64,000 bases of DNA, from the NCBI GenBank assembly GCA_964291485.2, contig OZ220224.1:4588001-4652000 (forward strand). The letters run 5' to 3'. The notes under the pieces are model-generated. The model was not told the DNA's origin. It saw nothing but the letters and a program-made list of their open reading frames with translations, and did not search any database. A program made the translations under genes and the position numbers. The stretch comes from Kistimonas sp964291485. Its GTDB lineage: Bacteria; Pseudomonadota; Gammaproteobacteria; Pseudomonadales; Endozoicomonadaceae. Shown in pieces: positions 1 through 9,652 of the stretch; position 1 is the stretch's first letter; each line of letters opens with the position of its first letter.

Positions 1-138
1 TTGAAAAGTCTGATCCTCGTGCTGGCAGTCACACTGATACTTCAGGGCATTGCCGAAGCACTGCGCAACCTGCTGATTCTTACCGGCCATGACGTCCCGC
101 CCACTGACGCTGAAACACTGCCCCGGGAGGCCGCATGA
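1..138 (+). CDS. TRAP transporter small permease, C-terminal fragment (DctQ-like)
   Basis: The window opens inside this gene; 45 codons remain before a TGA. The visible part is a hydrophobic helix followed by a short polar tail. Its stop overlaps the start of the next gene (ATGA), the usual DctQ-DctM arrangement, so I read it as the four-helix small subunit of a TRAP uptake system. The identification rests mainly on this coupling to the large permease. The substrate-binding protein, which would indicate the substrate, must lie upstream of the window. Confidence 0.7.
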   Translation: MKSLILVLAVTLILQGIAEALRNLLILTGHDVPPTDAETLPREAA

Positions 139-1508
139 GCGAATGGATTCCCCTGCTGATGTTCCTGGTGGTCTGCCTGGTATTACTGGCCGGTTATCCA
201 GTCGCCTTTTCCCTGGGGGGAACCGCCCTGGCCTTCGCCGTCCTTGGCACCGCAACCGGTGTCTTTGATGTGGCTTTCCTGCACGCCCTGCCTAACCGTC
301 TGTTCGGTATCATGACGAATCAGACCCTGATGGCGATCCCCCTGTTCGTCCTGATGGGTGTGATGCTGGAAAAATCCCGTGTCGCTGAAGACTTGCTGGA
401 AGGCATGGCTCGTCTGTTCGGCCGCGTACGCGGTGGGCTGGGTATCTCCGTCACCCTGGTCGGCATGCTGCTGGCAGCCAGTACCGGAATCTGCGGCGCC
501 ACCGTTGTGACGATGGGACTTCTTTCATTACCCACCATGCTGAAGCGAGGTTATGACCCGAAACTGGCCACCGGCACCATCTGCGCCACCGGCACGCTGG
601 GGCAGATCATCCCGCCCTCCATCGCGCTGGTGTTGCTCGGTGATGTTATGTCCACAGCTTATCAACAGGCCCAGCTGGACATGGGCATTTTCTCGCCCAA
701 GACCGTTTCCGTTGGTGACCTGTTCGTCGGCGCCATGATCCCCGGGTTAATCCTGGTCGGACTCTACATTACCTGGCTAGTCGCTATGGCCTGGTTGAAA
801 CCGGAGAGTTCTCCGGCCATCGCCGAACCCGATCATGACAATGATTCCAACAAGTCGCTGCTTATTAGCCTTGCACCACCGCTGTTGCTGATCTTTGCCG
901 TATTGGGTTCCATTATGGCCGGTATCGCGACCCCCACCGAAGCATCCGCCGTCGGCGCATTGGGCGCGACCCTGCTGGCACTGGCCAAAGGTCAGCTCTC
1001 GCTGGCACGCACAGGGGAAGTGGTTCGTTCTACCACCGAAGTCACCTGCATGGTCTTCCTGATCCTGATTGGTGCATCGGTGTTCTCCCTGGTATTCCGC
1101 GGCTTCGGCGGCGACGAAATGATCCAGGAACTGTTCGAAAGCATGCCGGGGGGCGTCTTCACCGCGACCCTGATCGTTATGCTGGTCATCTTCGCGCTGG
1201 GCTTCATCCTCGATTTTATTGAGATCACCTTTGTCGTTGTCCCTATTGTCGGCCCGGTATTGCTGGCCATGGGGCTTGATCCCATCTGGCTCGGCATCAT
1301 GATTGCAGTGAACCTGCAGACTTCGTTCCTGACGCCACCGTTCGGATTTGCCCTGTTCTACCTGCGGGGTGTTGCACCGGGCAGTGTCGCCACCACCGAT
1401 ATTTATAAAGGTGTGGCGCCGTTTATCGTGATCCAGCTGCTGTTGCTGGCGTTGATGGCTATCTGGCCGGGCATCATCACCTGGCTGCCATCACAGGTTT
1501 ACCAATAG
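135..1508 (+). CDS. dctM: TRAP transporter large permease (DctM family)
   Basis: Large membrane subunit of a tripartite ATP-independent periplasmic transporter, which imports organic acids or related solutes using an ion gradient and a periplasmic binding protein. The 457-residue length and about a dozen hydrophobic segments fit DctM. Family-like stretches include ATGTLGQIIPPS near residue 151 and PTEASAVGA near 265. It is translationally coupled to the small permease through ATGA. An acyl-CoA thioesterase gene follows after 10 bases, suggesting one transcript. Substrate unknown. Confidence 0.93.
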   Translation: MSEWIPLLMFLVVCLVLLAGYPVAFSLGGTALAFAVLGTATGVFDVAFLHALPNRLFGIMTNQTLMAIPLFVLMGVMLEKSRVAEDLLEGMARLFGRVRGGLGISVTLVGMLLAASTGICGATVVTMGLLSLPTMLKRGYDPKLATGTICATGTLGQIIPPSIALVLLGDVMSTAYQQAQLDMGIFSPKTVSVGDLFVGAMIPGLILVGLYITWLVAMAWLKPESSPAIAEPDHDNDSNKSLLISLAPPLLLIFAVLGSIMAGIATPTEASAVGALGATLLALAKGQLSLARTGEVVRSTTEVTCMVFLILIGASVFSLVFRGFGGDEMIQELFESMPGGVFTATLIVMLVIFALGFILDFIEITFVVVPIVGPVLLAMGLDPIWLGIMIAVNLQTSFLTPPFGFALFYLRGVAPGSVATTDIYKGVAPFIVIQLLLLALMAIWPGIITWLPSQVYQ

Positions 1509-1518
1509 GGAGAAAGGT

Positions 1519-1914
1519 ATGGAAACGCTAAAAACCGATCACCTGCCACACCCTGAGGGGGAACTGACTCTCCGGGTTCAAGCTATGCCAAGGGACACCA
1601 ATCCGGATAATGATATTTTCGGCGGCTGGGTTGTCTCGCAGATGGATCTCGCGGCTGAGATGAGCGCCCGGCAGGTTGCACACGGCCGGGTGGCAACGGT
1701 GGCCATCGACAAGCTGGTTTTCATGCGCCCCATTGAAGTCGGGGATGTGGTGAGTTTCTACACCATTGTATCTTCAACGGGTCGCAGCTCCATCCAGGTA
1801 CAGGTGGAGGCCTGGACACGCAATCCAGTAGCCGATGAGGAGCATAAGGTGACGGAAGGCAATTTCGTGTTTGTAGCCATAGACGTTAATCGTCGTACAC
1901 GAAAAATAAGCTAA
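1519..1914 (+). CDS. yciA: Acyl-CoA thioesterase, YciA-like hotdog fold
   Basis: 131-residue single hotdog-domain protein that hydrolyses acyl-CoA thioesters in the cytoplasm. The signature NPDNDIFGGWVVSQMD lies at residues 28-43 and contains the family's Asn and catalytic Asp (D43). A good ribosome site (AGGGAGAAAGG) precedes the ATG, and the gene starts 10 bases after dctM. The position at the end of a TRAP operon suggests a role in metabolising the imported acid as its CoA ester, which is inference. Confidence 0.9.
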   Translation: METLKTDHLPHPEGELTLRVQAMPRDTNPDNDIFGGWVVSQMDLAAEMSARQVAHGRVATVAIDKLVFMRPIEVGDVVSFYTIVSSTGRSSIQVQVEAWTRNPVADEEHKVTEGNFVFVAIDVNRRTRKIS

Positions 1915-1946
1915 CATCCTCCACTTAAGCAAAGGACGCTTTATAA

Positions 1947-1984
1947 AGTAATAACCCAGCCGCTCAGGGTAATGGGTTATTACT
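1947..1984. terminator. Inverted repeat between convergent genes, probable bidirectional terminator
   Basis: AGTAATAACCCA at 1947-1958 is perfectly complementary to TGGGTTATTACT at 1973-1984. It separates the thioesterase gene from the convergent unknown gene and overlaps that gene's last codons. There is no strong T-run, so termination strength is uncertain. Confidence 0.5.
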
Positions 1985-2573
1985 GGGTTGCCAGTCCCAT
2001 TTCCTGTTCAAGCTGTTGTTTCATGGCACGAATACCTGCCAGTTTACGAATACCTTCTTCCAACTGTTCTTTATCCATACCTTCCGCTTTAGCCCGCTCG
2101 ATGGCTGTTTCCATCGTTTTGATTTTATCTTCTGCTGCAATAACGAATGCCAGTTTCAGTTGCTCTTCCTGGCGGGCTTCATACTGTTGATAGCGCTCTG
2201 GATCACTCAATTCATTCGTGGATGGCAAGACTCTGGGCTGATACTCTGCGACCGATGGCGCCCGGTTATCCCCATGCGTCAATGAGTAACTGAATGAATG
2301 GATGGCCTCAGCATCAAAGTCTAACGACACGTTATCACTGGGAATTTGCTGACCATCAGGTACGGGAACTTCAGTGTTTTCAACAACACGGCCAGATTCT
2401 GACGACACTGTGCGTTGATCACTTTCTTTCAAAACACTGGCAGTTTCTTCCTCAGCAACGGGAGCTTTTTCTCGTATTGGGCTTGCCTGATCATCACTGA
2501 AAACCCATAAAGCAGAAGACACCGTCGCGACGCTTCCTAATACAATTGCAGTCCATCGTTTGTTAACTACCAT
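1980..2573 (-). CDS. Hypothetical protein, N-terminal membrane anchor and C-terminal coiled coil
   Basis: 197 residues, function not recognised. An N-terminal hydrophobic segment (roughly residues 7-24) suggests a single anchor or signal. A polar, acidic central region follows, then a charged helical C-terminal third rich in E, K, Q and R (about 125-195) with coiled-coil character. The ATG overlaps the TGA of the upstream PPIase gene (TGATG), so the two are translationally coupled. By position, in an operon with a folding factor, it may act with it at the cell envelope. The layout resembles a lipase-chaperone-like helical protein, but I see no diagnostic motif. Confidence 0.7.
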   Translation of the reverse strand: MVVNKRWTAIVLGSVATVSSALWVFSDDQASPIREKAPVAEEETASVLKESDQRTVSSESGRVVENTEVPVPDGQQIPSDNVSLDFDAEAIHSFSYSLTHGDNRAPSVAEYQPRVLPSTNELSDPERYQQYEARQEEQLKLAFVIAAEDKIKTMETAIERAKAEGMDKEQLEEGIRKLAGIRAMKQQLEQEMGLATQ

Positions 2574-4021
2574 CAAAATACTCCGATATAGTCAGGATTG
2601 ATGCGTACAGGCACCTCCTTACGTAAACGCTCTTTCAACTGTGCAAACTGCGTTCTGGCTTTCTCAAGCGCAATCTGCCGCGACGCCAGATATCGAACCG
2701 TTTCACTGTTTTCAGGGTAATAGCCTTTCTTCTGTTCCGTCACCAGAATGATTTCCCAGATCGCCGGTTCCCCTGCGGTTGCCGGACGCTTAACAGGGCG
2801 GGAAGGAATCCCGGTTTTCTGCATAAATGCCATGGATTCCAGCCAGTCTGGCACTTTCTCTGTCCTCACCATCCAACCCAGACTTCCCGGTTCATTTTCT
2901 CTACGGTCATCCGCTACTGAATAGCGCTTCACTGCCTCTTGAAACGTCAGTCCATCCATCAACTGTGAATAAACGTCGTCCGCCTTTTTCTGACTATCAA
3001 CCTGTAGATGAAAGGCCTTAACCGCTTCCAGCCGACTGAACTGCGTCTTCTGATGACGGTAATAATCTGCTACTTCCTCACGGGTAACGGCATCTGCAAG
3101 TTGGCGAAGCACCGGATTACTGCTGTGCATGACATTGAACAACCCAAGGCTTTTTAGGACTGTCTCACGTTCCCGACGGTCAATAAGCACTCTTTTCATC
3201 GACTGGATGTCCGCAGCCGTCAGGCCTGAATGTTCACGCGCCCAGTATTCTACGACCCTGTGTCTCAGTAGCTGCTCAACCTGTCCAGCCAAATACATAG
3301 GTGTTGCCCGACTCAACTGAATACGTCCCTGTACATTCTGGCGATCATAAATATCGCGCAACGTAATCGTTTCTGTTTTTTCTCCGGGCAACCGATACGT
3401 TAAAAGAACGGTCTGACTGAAAAGAAGCTGCTGCTGTTCCGTCGCAGTAAAAGACATCTGGCTTTTATTTTTGAGCAACTCAGCCAGCCGCTTCTGCTCA
3501 GGGATAGAGGTTTTCTGGACAAAGCCTTTCATGCCATCAGGTTGTTCACTGAGCCAGCGTTCCAATGGTTTCCGCCAGTACAAACGAATCAAACCATTCA
3601 GTTGATCAGTGACAGCAACATCAGCGGAAAAGCCGACAGGATTCTCAGCCGGTACTAATCCGCTCTGCTCGCGCCAGTGGGCAAGCAGTCTGTTAGTGAT
3701 CAAATCCCGGAGAACACTTTCCCGTGTCGTACGAAAGTCACCGGGAGCCGCCTGCTGGTAGAAAACATCCAATGTCGCGGTGGTAATCGCCTCGCCACCG
3801 ACAATCGCTGCGATACTATTGTCGTTAATATCGCTTTTAACAGCACTGTGCACCACCGCTGATAACAGCAAACCGAACGCCGTAACAGCACATTGAACTA
3901 TTCTTCTTTTTGCAGGGTGGCTGCCAGAATCTGGCAATAAGCTGTTATTTACCAGAAAGGAACATCGTGTCCGATCCAATACAGATAACAGTAACAAGGC
4001 GTCTTTTATTTTTTTCATCAT
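2573..4021 (-). CDS. Parvulin-type peptidyl-prolyl cis-trans isomerase
   Basis: About 482 residues with a hydrophobic segment near residues 45-65, so exported or membrane-anchored, then a SurA/PpiD-like helical chaperone region. A single PpiC/parvulin domain lies at about 320-430, with family features such as the YSVADDR...PGSLGWM stretch. It probably assists folding of envelope proteins. The start is uncertain: I prefer the ATG at 4021, but a GTG at 4033 is in frame. It is coupled to the coiled-coil gene downstream. It is neither a canonical SurA (one domain only) nor PpiD (shorter). Confidence 0.8.
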   Translation of the reverse strand: MMKKIKDALLLLSVLDRTRCSFLVNNSLLPDSGSHPAKRRIVQCAVTAFGLLLSAVVHSAVKSDINDNSIAAIVGGEAITTATLDVFYQQAAPGDFRTTRESVLRDLITNRLLAHWREQSGLVPAENPVGFSADVAVTDQLNGLIRLYWRKPLERWLSEQPDGMKGFVQKTSIPEQKRLAELLKNKSQMSFTATEQQQLLFSQTVLLTYRLPGEKTETITLRDIYDRQNVQGRIQLSRATPMYLAGQVEQLLRHRVVEYWAREHSGLTAADIQSMKRVLIDRRERETVLKSLGLFNVMHSSNPVLRQLADAVTREEVADYYRHQKTQFSRLEAVKAFHLQVDSQKKADDVYSQLMDGLTFQEAVKRYSVADDRRENEPGSLGWMVRTEKVPDWLESMAFMQKTGIPSRPVKRPATAGEPAIWEIILVTEQKKGYYPENSETVRYLASRQIALEKARTQFAQLKERLRKEVPVRINPDYIGVF

Positions 4022-4066
4022 GCCTGCTGCCACTATTGAGTGATTATTCTTGCGTTATCTTACTCA

Positions 4067-6226
4067 ATGAAACGAATATTGCAGTATCTGATAACCGTTT
4101 TGTGTCTCACTGGGATCAGCGACGCACACGACAACGGCACCGAATTCTTGAATGACCAGGCGCTAGAGATGATCAAACCTCCCTTTGCCAAAAAGCAGCC
4201 CACAACGCTGGAACACCATGGCCATCAGCGGATTGATGATTACTACTGGCTGCGCGACGACAGCCGTGAAGATCCTGAAATCCTGTCTTGGCTGAAAGCT
4301 GAAAATGACTATACCGATGCGGTCATGGCACCTTATGCACCGCTCAGAGAATCGCTCTATCAGGAGCTGATAGGTCGCATTAAGAAAGACGACTCCACTG
4401 TACCGGTGCTGGACAACGGTTACTGGTACTACACCCGTTACAGTGGCGATGATGAATACCCGGTGCATGCTCGCAAAGCGGAAAGTCTTGATAATCCCGA
4501 AGAGGTTTTGCTGGACGGCAATAAGCTGGCCGAAGGGCACGAGTTTTTCAGCATCGGCGATATGGATGTCAGCCTGAACAACCAGTTACTGGCATGGAGC
4601 GAAGACACAGTAGGTCGTCGTATTTACACCGTTTATTTTAAAAACCTGCTGACCGGTGAGCTGTTAACTGACCGTATTGAGCAAACAACAGGTGACGTTG
4701 TATGGGCAGCAGACAACCGCATCGTGTTTTACATCCGCCAGGATCCACAGACACTGCTGGGTTACCAGGTATTCCGGCATACATTGGGCACGGATCAGAA
4801 AGATGATCTTCTGGTTTACGAAGAACAGGACAAAAGTTTCTATACCGGCATTGATCGCACCCGCGATGACTCCACCCTTTTGATCAACCATGACAGCACC
4901 ACGCAATGTGCCGTCTCGCTATTGGATGCAACAACACCAGAAGGCAACTTTACGGCGTTCCTCCCACGAGAGACTGACCATGAATACGACATTGCCAAAC
5001 TGGATGACTGGTATTACATCCGCACCAACTGGCAGGCTACCAATTTCCGTCTGATGAAGGTGAAAAAAGCGCAAAGTGCCGACAAATCAGCCTGGCAGGA
5101 AGTTGTTCCCCATCGGGAAAATGTATACCTCGAAGACTACCTGTTGTTTAACGATGCGCTGGTGCTGAATGAAAAGGAAAACGGCATTCCGCGTATTCGC
5201 GTCATTCAACTGAGCACCGGCAACGAACATCAGTTGTCGTTTGATGATCCGGTTTTCGTCGCCCACTTTTCAGCCAACCCGTCTGTGGATGCAACGCGTG
5301 TCCGTATCTGGTACAGCTCAATGACAACACCGGATACGATTTATGAATACGACCTTGTCACCGGTGAGCGGGAACAACTGAAGCAAAAAGACATTCCCGG
5401 CGGATTCACACCATCGGATTACGCCAGTGAACGTATCTTCATCACCGCAATAGACGGCACAGACATTCCCGTGTCACTGGTATGGCGCAATGACCCGTTC
5501 TGCAAAGATGGCACAAACCCACTCTACCAGTACGGCTATGGCGCCTATGGTTACACCATTGAACCTTACTTCTCCGCCAACCGGCTCTCCCTGCTGGATC
5601 GTGGTTTTGTTTATGCCATTGCTCATATCCGTGGCGGACAAATGCTGGGACGCCCCTGGTATGAAGCCGGTCGACAGCAGCAGAAACGTAACAGCTTTAC
5701 CGATTTCATTGATGTGACCCGTGCGCTCATCGCGGAAGGCTACGCCGATAAAAACAAAGTGTTTGCGTCTGGTGGTAGCGCCGGTGGCTTGTTAATGGGG
5801 GCTGTCGCCAATATGGCGCCGGAACTGTACCGGGGCATTAATGCCGACGTCCCGTTTGTGGATGTTGTCACCACCATGCTGGATGAAAGTCTGCCACTGA
5901 CCACCAATGAGTATGATGAATGGGGCAACCCCAACAACAAGACAGACTACGATTACATGCTGTCTTACTCACCTTATGACAATGTAAAACGCCAGAATTA
6001 TCCCAATATGCTGGTCACCACGGGTCTGCACGACTCACAGGTACAGTACTTTGAGCCGGCCAAATGGGTTGCAAAACTGCGCGAATACAAAACAGACGAC
6101 AATAAACTATTGTTCTATACCAACATGGAAGCCGGCCATGGTGGTGCATCTGGACGTTACCAGCAGCAGAAAGAACTCGCACTGGAATATGCGTTTTTCC
6201 TGAGTCTGTTAGATAATTTGAAGTAA
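4067..6226 (+). CDS. Prolyl oligopeptidase family serine peptidase (S9A, oligopeptidase B-like), exported
   Basis: Cleaves short peptides, in the oligopeptidase B branch typically after basic residues. From the ATG at 4067 it has 719 residues: signal peptide (about 1-20), beta-propeller (about 90-430) and alpha/beta-hydrolase domain. The triad is visible as S571 in GGSAGG, D656 in GLHDSQV and H691 in AGHGG. An in-frame ATG at 4040 adds nine residues ahead of the signal sequence and looks wrong. A signal peptide is less common than the cytoplasmic form of this family. It diverges from the PPIase gene. Confidence 0.9.
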   Translation: MKRILQYLITVLCLTGISDAHDNGTEFLNDQALEMIKPPFAKKQPTTLEHHGHQRIDDYYWLRDDSREDPEILSWLKAENDYTDAVMAPYAPLRESLYQELIGRIKKDDSTVPVLDNGYWYYTRYSGDDEYPVHARKAESLDNPEEVLLDGNKLAEGHEFFSIGDMDVSLNNQLLAWSEDTVGRRIYTVYFKNLLTGELLTDRIEQTTGDVVWAADNRIVFYIRQDPQTLLGYQVFRHTLGTDQKDDLLVYEEQDKSFYTGIDRTRDDSTLLINHDSTTQCAVSLLDATTPEGNFTAFLPRETDHEYDIAKLDDWYYIRTNWQATNFRLMKVKKAQSADKSAWQEVVPHRENVYLEDYLLFNDALVLNEKENGIPRIRVIQLSTGNEHQLSFDDPVFVAHFSANPSVDATRVRIWYSSMTTPDTIYEYDLVTGEREQLKQKDIPGGFTPSDYASERIFITAIDGTDIPVSLVWRNDPFCKDGTNPLYQYGYGAYGYTIEPYFSANRLSLLDRGFVYAIAHIRGGQMLGRPWYEAGRQQQKRNSFTDFIDVTRALIAEGYADKNKVFASGGSAGGLLMGAVANMAPELYRGINADVPFVDVVTTMLDESLPLTTNEYDEWGNPNNKTDYDYMLSYSPYDNVKRQNYPNMLVTTGLHDSQVQYFEPAKWVAKLREYKTDDNKLLFYTNMEAGHGGASGRYQQQKELALEYAFFLSLLDNLK

Positions 6227-6232
6227 ACAATA

Positions 6233-6258
6233 TGACGGCCTGAAAACTCAGGCCGTCA
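6233..6258. terminator. Bidirectional hairpin between convergent genes
   Basis: TGACGGCCTGA, loop AAAC, TCAGGCCGTCA: an 11-bp perfect GC-rich stem between the oligopeptidase stop and the solute-binding protein stop. Confidence 0.7.
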
Positions 6259-6264
6259 GCACGA

Positions 6265-6993
6265 TTATTCGCTTTTATACTGACTCAGAATCGTTTTCAT
6301 CTGACCACTTTTCTTCAGTGAATCCAGCTCTGTATTCAAGGCTTTGATCAACTCAGGATTCGCGTTCTTGTTCATCGCCAGCCAGAGTTGGCTGGTGTTG
6401 AATGTCAGCAGCCGCTTAACATCCATATTGTAACGTTCCGCGATAAACGGGCCCGAAAGTGAACTGGTTGCCCAGAGATCAATCTTACCCAAACGCATAT
6501 TCATGGCATTGAGGACATCACCGCGGGTAGTCACCAGAGGCACACCTTTCTCTTTCAGATAATCACTGATGGCATCGGCCTCATAACTGCCAACCCGGTA
6601 GTTCTTGAGATCGTGAATACTTTCCAGGCTAACGTCACTATCTGCTGGCGCCAGAACAATCCATTCTTCATCAAACAGCGGCCCTACCCAGCGGAAATGT
6701 TCCTCACGCTCGGGCGTTCTGAAGGTGGAATAAACACCGACGTTTTCATCATCCAGCGCCCGGTTAAAAGCCCGGTTCCATTCCGGATAAAGCGTGACCC
6801 GGTACTCCAGATTCATGGTATCAAACAGGGTACGAACAATATCCGTGGCAATACCTGTCACCCGCTGGTTACGGGCATACTCACTGCCATTATTGGTCAT
6901 GTTCAGCGGTGGAAAGTTTTCGGTAACAAGATGGTATTGCGCGGCCTGAACGCCGGAAATAAAAAAACAGAAAGCCAGTGCAAGAATGCGCAT
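6265..6993 (-). CDS. Periplasmic solute-binding protein, family 3 (amino-acid type)
   Basis: 242 residues: signal peptide (1-17, ending VQA) and a type 3 extracellular solute-binding fold. The N-terminal strand YHLVTENFPPLN and the RTPEREEHFRWVGPL stretch are typical. A ribosome site GGGGAG precedes the ATG. No ABC permease or ATPase lies next to it, so it may be an orphan binding protein or serve a sensor. The ligand cannot be read from the sequence. Confidence 0.85.
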   Translation of the reverse strand: MRILALAFCFFISGVQAAQYHLVTENFPPLNMTNNGSEYARNQRVTGIATDIVRTLFDTMNLEYRVTLYPEWNRAFNRALDDENVGVYSTFRTPEREEHFRWVGPLFDEEWIVLAPADSDVSLESIHDLKNYRVGSYEADAISDYLKEKGVPLVTTRGDVLNAMNMRLGKIDLWATSSLSGPFIAERYNMDVKRLLTFNTSQLWLAMNKNANPELIKALNTELDSLKKSGQMKTILSQYKSE

Positions 6994-7122
6994 GGTTCAC
7001 TCCCCAGTACAACTGATTCTAAAGAGTTATTGTGTGGACTCGTTTGTTATCTACTGCCAACAACCGGCTTGCCGGATTGAGCGTTCCTGATCATACCGCC
7101 AAGCCCACTTGTCAGTTCTTCT

Positions 7123-7785
7123 TCAAGGCACGCTCGATTCTACCGTCATCAGTCCATTGATTTCAGCCTTGAGCCTCATGCCGCTAGTCAGTTCACCAAC
7201 GCCTGCCGGTGTACCTGTCAGTACGACATCACCGGGGCAAAGAGTGAAATGCTCACTGATATAACTGAGCAGCGGCATAATAGGCATCAGCATTTCAATG
7301 CTGTTCCCATGCTGGCGTATTTCACCATCAATGGATAACTGGAAATCAATGTCGTCCCACCGCCCGATACGCTCCGCGCAGACAAAAGACGACAAAGGAC
7401 ATGCACCATCAAATCCCTTGGCGATCTCCCAGGGGTGTCCTTTTTCCTTCAGTCGCGCCTGAAGTTCACGCAAGGTCAAATCCAGTGCCAGCCCTACACC
7501 AGCAATCGCAGTAATCGCTTCTTCAGGGGATGCCTGATGGATTTCACTGCCTATCAGGATCGCGATCTCCGTTTCATAATGCACACTGCCGCGCTGTTCG
7601 GGTAAACGAACAGGGTCTGAAAAGGGTGCAAGTGACGTTGCCGGTTTCATGAACAGCAGGGGTTCCGTCGGCACGGGGTTATTCAGCTCGCGGGCATGTT
7701 CCGCATAATTTCGACCGACACAGACGACCTTTCCTACCGGAAACGTCGCGGATTCCCCTTCGATGGTATGGCTGGTATAACGCAT
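7123..7785 (-). CDS. Fumarylacetoacetate hydrolase family protein (YcgM-like acylpyruvase)
   Basis: 220 residues, the compact single-domain FAH type that hydrolyses acylpyruvates or related beta-diketo acids with a divalent metal. Motifs include VCVGRNYAEHARE near the N-terminus, metal-ligand region VHYETEIAILIG, and GDVVLTGTPAGVG near the C-terminus. I chose the ATG at 7785, preceded by AACAGGAATGCC, over the one at 7815, which lacks a ribosome site. The leader AACAACAG just before the ribosome site resembles a Crc/Hfq motif, though imperfectly. Confidence 0.88.
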   Translation of the reverse strand: MRYTSHTIEGESATFPVGKVVCVGRNYAEHARELNNPVPTEPLLFMKPATSLAPFSDPVRLPEQRGSVHYETEIAILIGSEIHQASPEEAITAIAGVGLALDLTLRELQARLKEKGHPWEIAKGFDGACPLSSFVCAERIGRWDDIDFQLSIDGEIRQHGNSIEMLMPIMPLLSYISEHFTLCPGDVVLTGTPAGVGELTSGMRLKAEINGLMTVESSVP

Positions 7786-7908
7786 GGCATTCCTGTTGTT
7801 ATCAGTGATTGTCATATGCTATTGCGCAGGCATGTTTGTTGTTTGCACTTTGCCGTTTCATCCTCTCTCGCGCTGGTCTAAGATGGAACAGTCGGTGGAG
7901 AGAAAATT

Positions 7909-8169
7909 ATGAATGACAAACTCAATGCCCACATTCAGGATCTTCATGACCTGCTGGATGGTCAACCAGTTGATGAGTGCACGGCTGCCAGTCTGCGGCA
8001 GATAACCGATGAACTCGAAATTGCACTGGCCAGGGCCGAAGGAAAAGTTCCCGTGGAAACCTTCAATGACCGGCTGGAAAAGGAAGCCATTGAATTCGCT
8101 GAGGAGCATCCTGCCATTGCCCAAACCATACGACAGTTAATGAATACACTGAACAGTATCGGTATCTGA
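7909..8169 (+). CDS. DUF4404 family protein
   Basis: 86-residue soluble, mostly helical acidic protein with the DUF4404 pattern: N-terminal LHDLLDG helix and C-terminal FAEEHPAIAQTIRQLMNTLNSIGI. A strong ribosome site (GGTGGAGAG) precedes the ATG. Function unknown. It stands alone between the FAH gene (divergent) and the D-2-hydroxyglutarate dehydrogenase gene (convergent). Confidence 0.88.
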   Translation: MNDKLNAHIQDLHDLLDGQPVDECTAASLRQITDELEIALARAEGKVPVETFNDRLEKEAIEFAEEHPAIAQTIRQLMNTLNSIGI

Positions 8170-8176
8170 ACCAACT

Positions 8177-8206
8177 GCCGGGCCGTTCCCCTCAGAACAG
8201 CCCGGC
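8177..8206. terminator. Hairpin between convergent genes
   Basis: GCCGGGC (8177-8183) pairs with GCCCGGC (8200-8206) in the short gap between the DUF4404 gene and the dehydrogenase stop. There is no clear T-run. Confidence 0.5.
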
Positions 8207-8218
8207 GCTTCTAACGCA

Positions 8219-9652
8219 TTACAGGTCAAATATCTTACCCGGGTTCATGATCCCGTCAGGGTCAAAGACTTTCTTAACCCCTTTCATCAATTCAATCTCT
8301 GTGGTTGACCGGGTGTAAGTCAGATAATCCTTTTTCAGCAAACCTACGCCATGTTCGGCAGACACCGAGCCACCATACTGCTGCACAATCTCAAACACCC
8401 AGCGGCTGACCTTGTTACAGCGTGAAAGGAACTCTTCCCGTGACAGCGTCTCAGGCTTGAGAATATTCAGATGCAGGTTGCCGTCGCCAATGTGGCCGAA
8501 CCAGATAATCTCGAAATCTGGATACTCCCGTGACACCACCGTATCAATCTCAGCGAGGAACGCAGGCACCTTTGACACCACCACCGAAATATCATTCTTG
8601 TAGGGCGTCCAGCGGGAAATGGTTTCGCTGATATCCTCCCGACAGCGCCAGAGGTTGGCCAGCTGGGTCTGATTCTGACTCATCACCCCATCAATGACCC
8701 AGCCATTTTCCACACACTGTTCGAACAGCTGCATCGCCTGATCGGCAATGGACTCATTCAGGCATTCAAATTCCAGCAGAGCATAAAAGGCGGTTTCTGT
8801 TTCAAAGGGTCGCTGAACACCGGCATGTTCCACAACCTTCGCCAGTGCTTTTTCTGAAAAGAATTCGAAGGCAGTCAAATCAATGCTGTTCTGGAAGGTA
8901 TCCAATACCTTCATAACGTCGTCCATTTCCGGGACACCTAACAGCAAAACGGTCAGATCTTTGGGGGGACGGGTCAGGCGCATGGTCGCTTCAACAATAA
9001 AGCCCAGCGTACCTTCACCACCGATAAATAGTTGCTGCAGGTCATAGCCGGTATTGTTTTTCAGCAGGCCTTTGTTGAATTCCAGTAGCTCTCCGGTGCC
9101 TGTCACTACTTTCAGTCCCGCAACCCAGTCACGGGTCATACCATAGCGAATGACTTTGATGCCACCGGCATTGGTCGCAATGTTACCGCCGACATGGCTG
9201 GAGCCGCTTGAGGCAAAATCTACCGGGTAATAGAGTCCCTGATCGTCGGCAAACTGCTGTAGCTGCTCCGTCACAACACCGGGACCACAGACGACGGTTC
9301 GATCCACAGAATTGAAATCGCTGATCGTATTCATGTGGTCAAACGAGACCACGATTTCACCATCCACGGCGACCGCGCCAGCACTCAGGCCGGTTCGGCC
9401 ACCAGACGGCACCAGTCCAATATTATGTTCGCGGGCAAAGCGGACGACGGCCTGAACCTGTTCAACGGCCTTAGGGAAGACAATGGCCAGGGGCGCCGGA
9501 TCATGGAAACGGGTCCAGTCCCGTCCCCAGGTCTGCAGGGCGTCATCATCGGTGAGAACTCTTGCGGGCGCCACACACGCGGTCAGCTGCGCCACCCGTT
9601 CGGCGCGGTCTTCCGGTGAAAGGGCGTTCTGCGGAAACTGCTCGCGGGTCAT
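8219..9652 (-). CDS. FAD-linked D-2-hydroxyglutarate dehydrogenase (D-2-hydroxyacid dehydrogenase)
   Basis: 477 residues with a FAD-binding type 4 domain (about 55-235, including PSGGRTGLSAGA and SSGSSHVGGNIATNAGG) and a FAD-oxidase C-terminal domain containing GHIGDGNLHLN and SAEHGVGLLKK. The family oxidises D-2-hydroxyacids and passes electrons to a flavoprotein or quinone. It diverges from serA over about 180 bases. In Pseudomonas this enzyme recycles the D-2-hydroxyglutarate made by SerA, which makes that substrate the best guess; D-lactate is the alternative. GGGGGAATAGTGC precedes the ATG. Confidence 0.88.
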   Translation of the reverse strand: MTREQFPQNALSPEDRAERVAQLTACVAPARVLTDDDALQTWGRDWTRFHDPAPLAIVFPKAVEQVQAVVRFAREHNIGLVPSGGRTGLSAGAVAVDGEIVVSFDHMNTISDFNSVDRTVVCGPGVVTEQLQQFADDQGLYYPVDFASSGSSHVGGNIATNAGGIKVIRYGMTRDWVAGLKVVTGTGELLEFNKGLLKNNTGYDLQQLFIGGEGTLGFIVEATMRLTRPPKDLTVLLLGVPEMDDVMKVLDTFQNSIDLTAFEFFSEKALAKVVEHAGVQRPFETETAFYALLEFECLNESIADQAMQLFEQCVENGWVIDGVMSQNQTQLANLWRCREDISETISRWTPYKNDISVVVSKVPAFLAEIDTVVSREYPDFEIIWFGHIGDGNLHLNILKPETLSREEFLSRCNKVSRWVFEIVQQYGGSVSAEHGVGLLKKDYLTYTRSTTEIELMKGVKKVFDPDGIMNPGKIFDL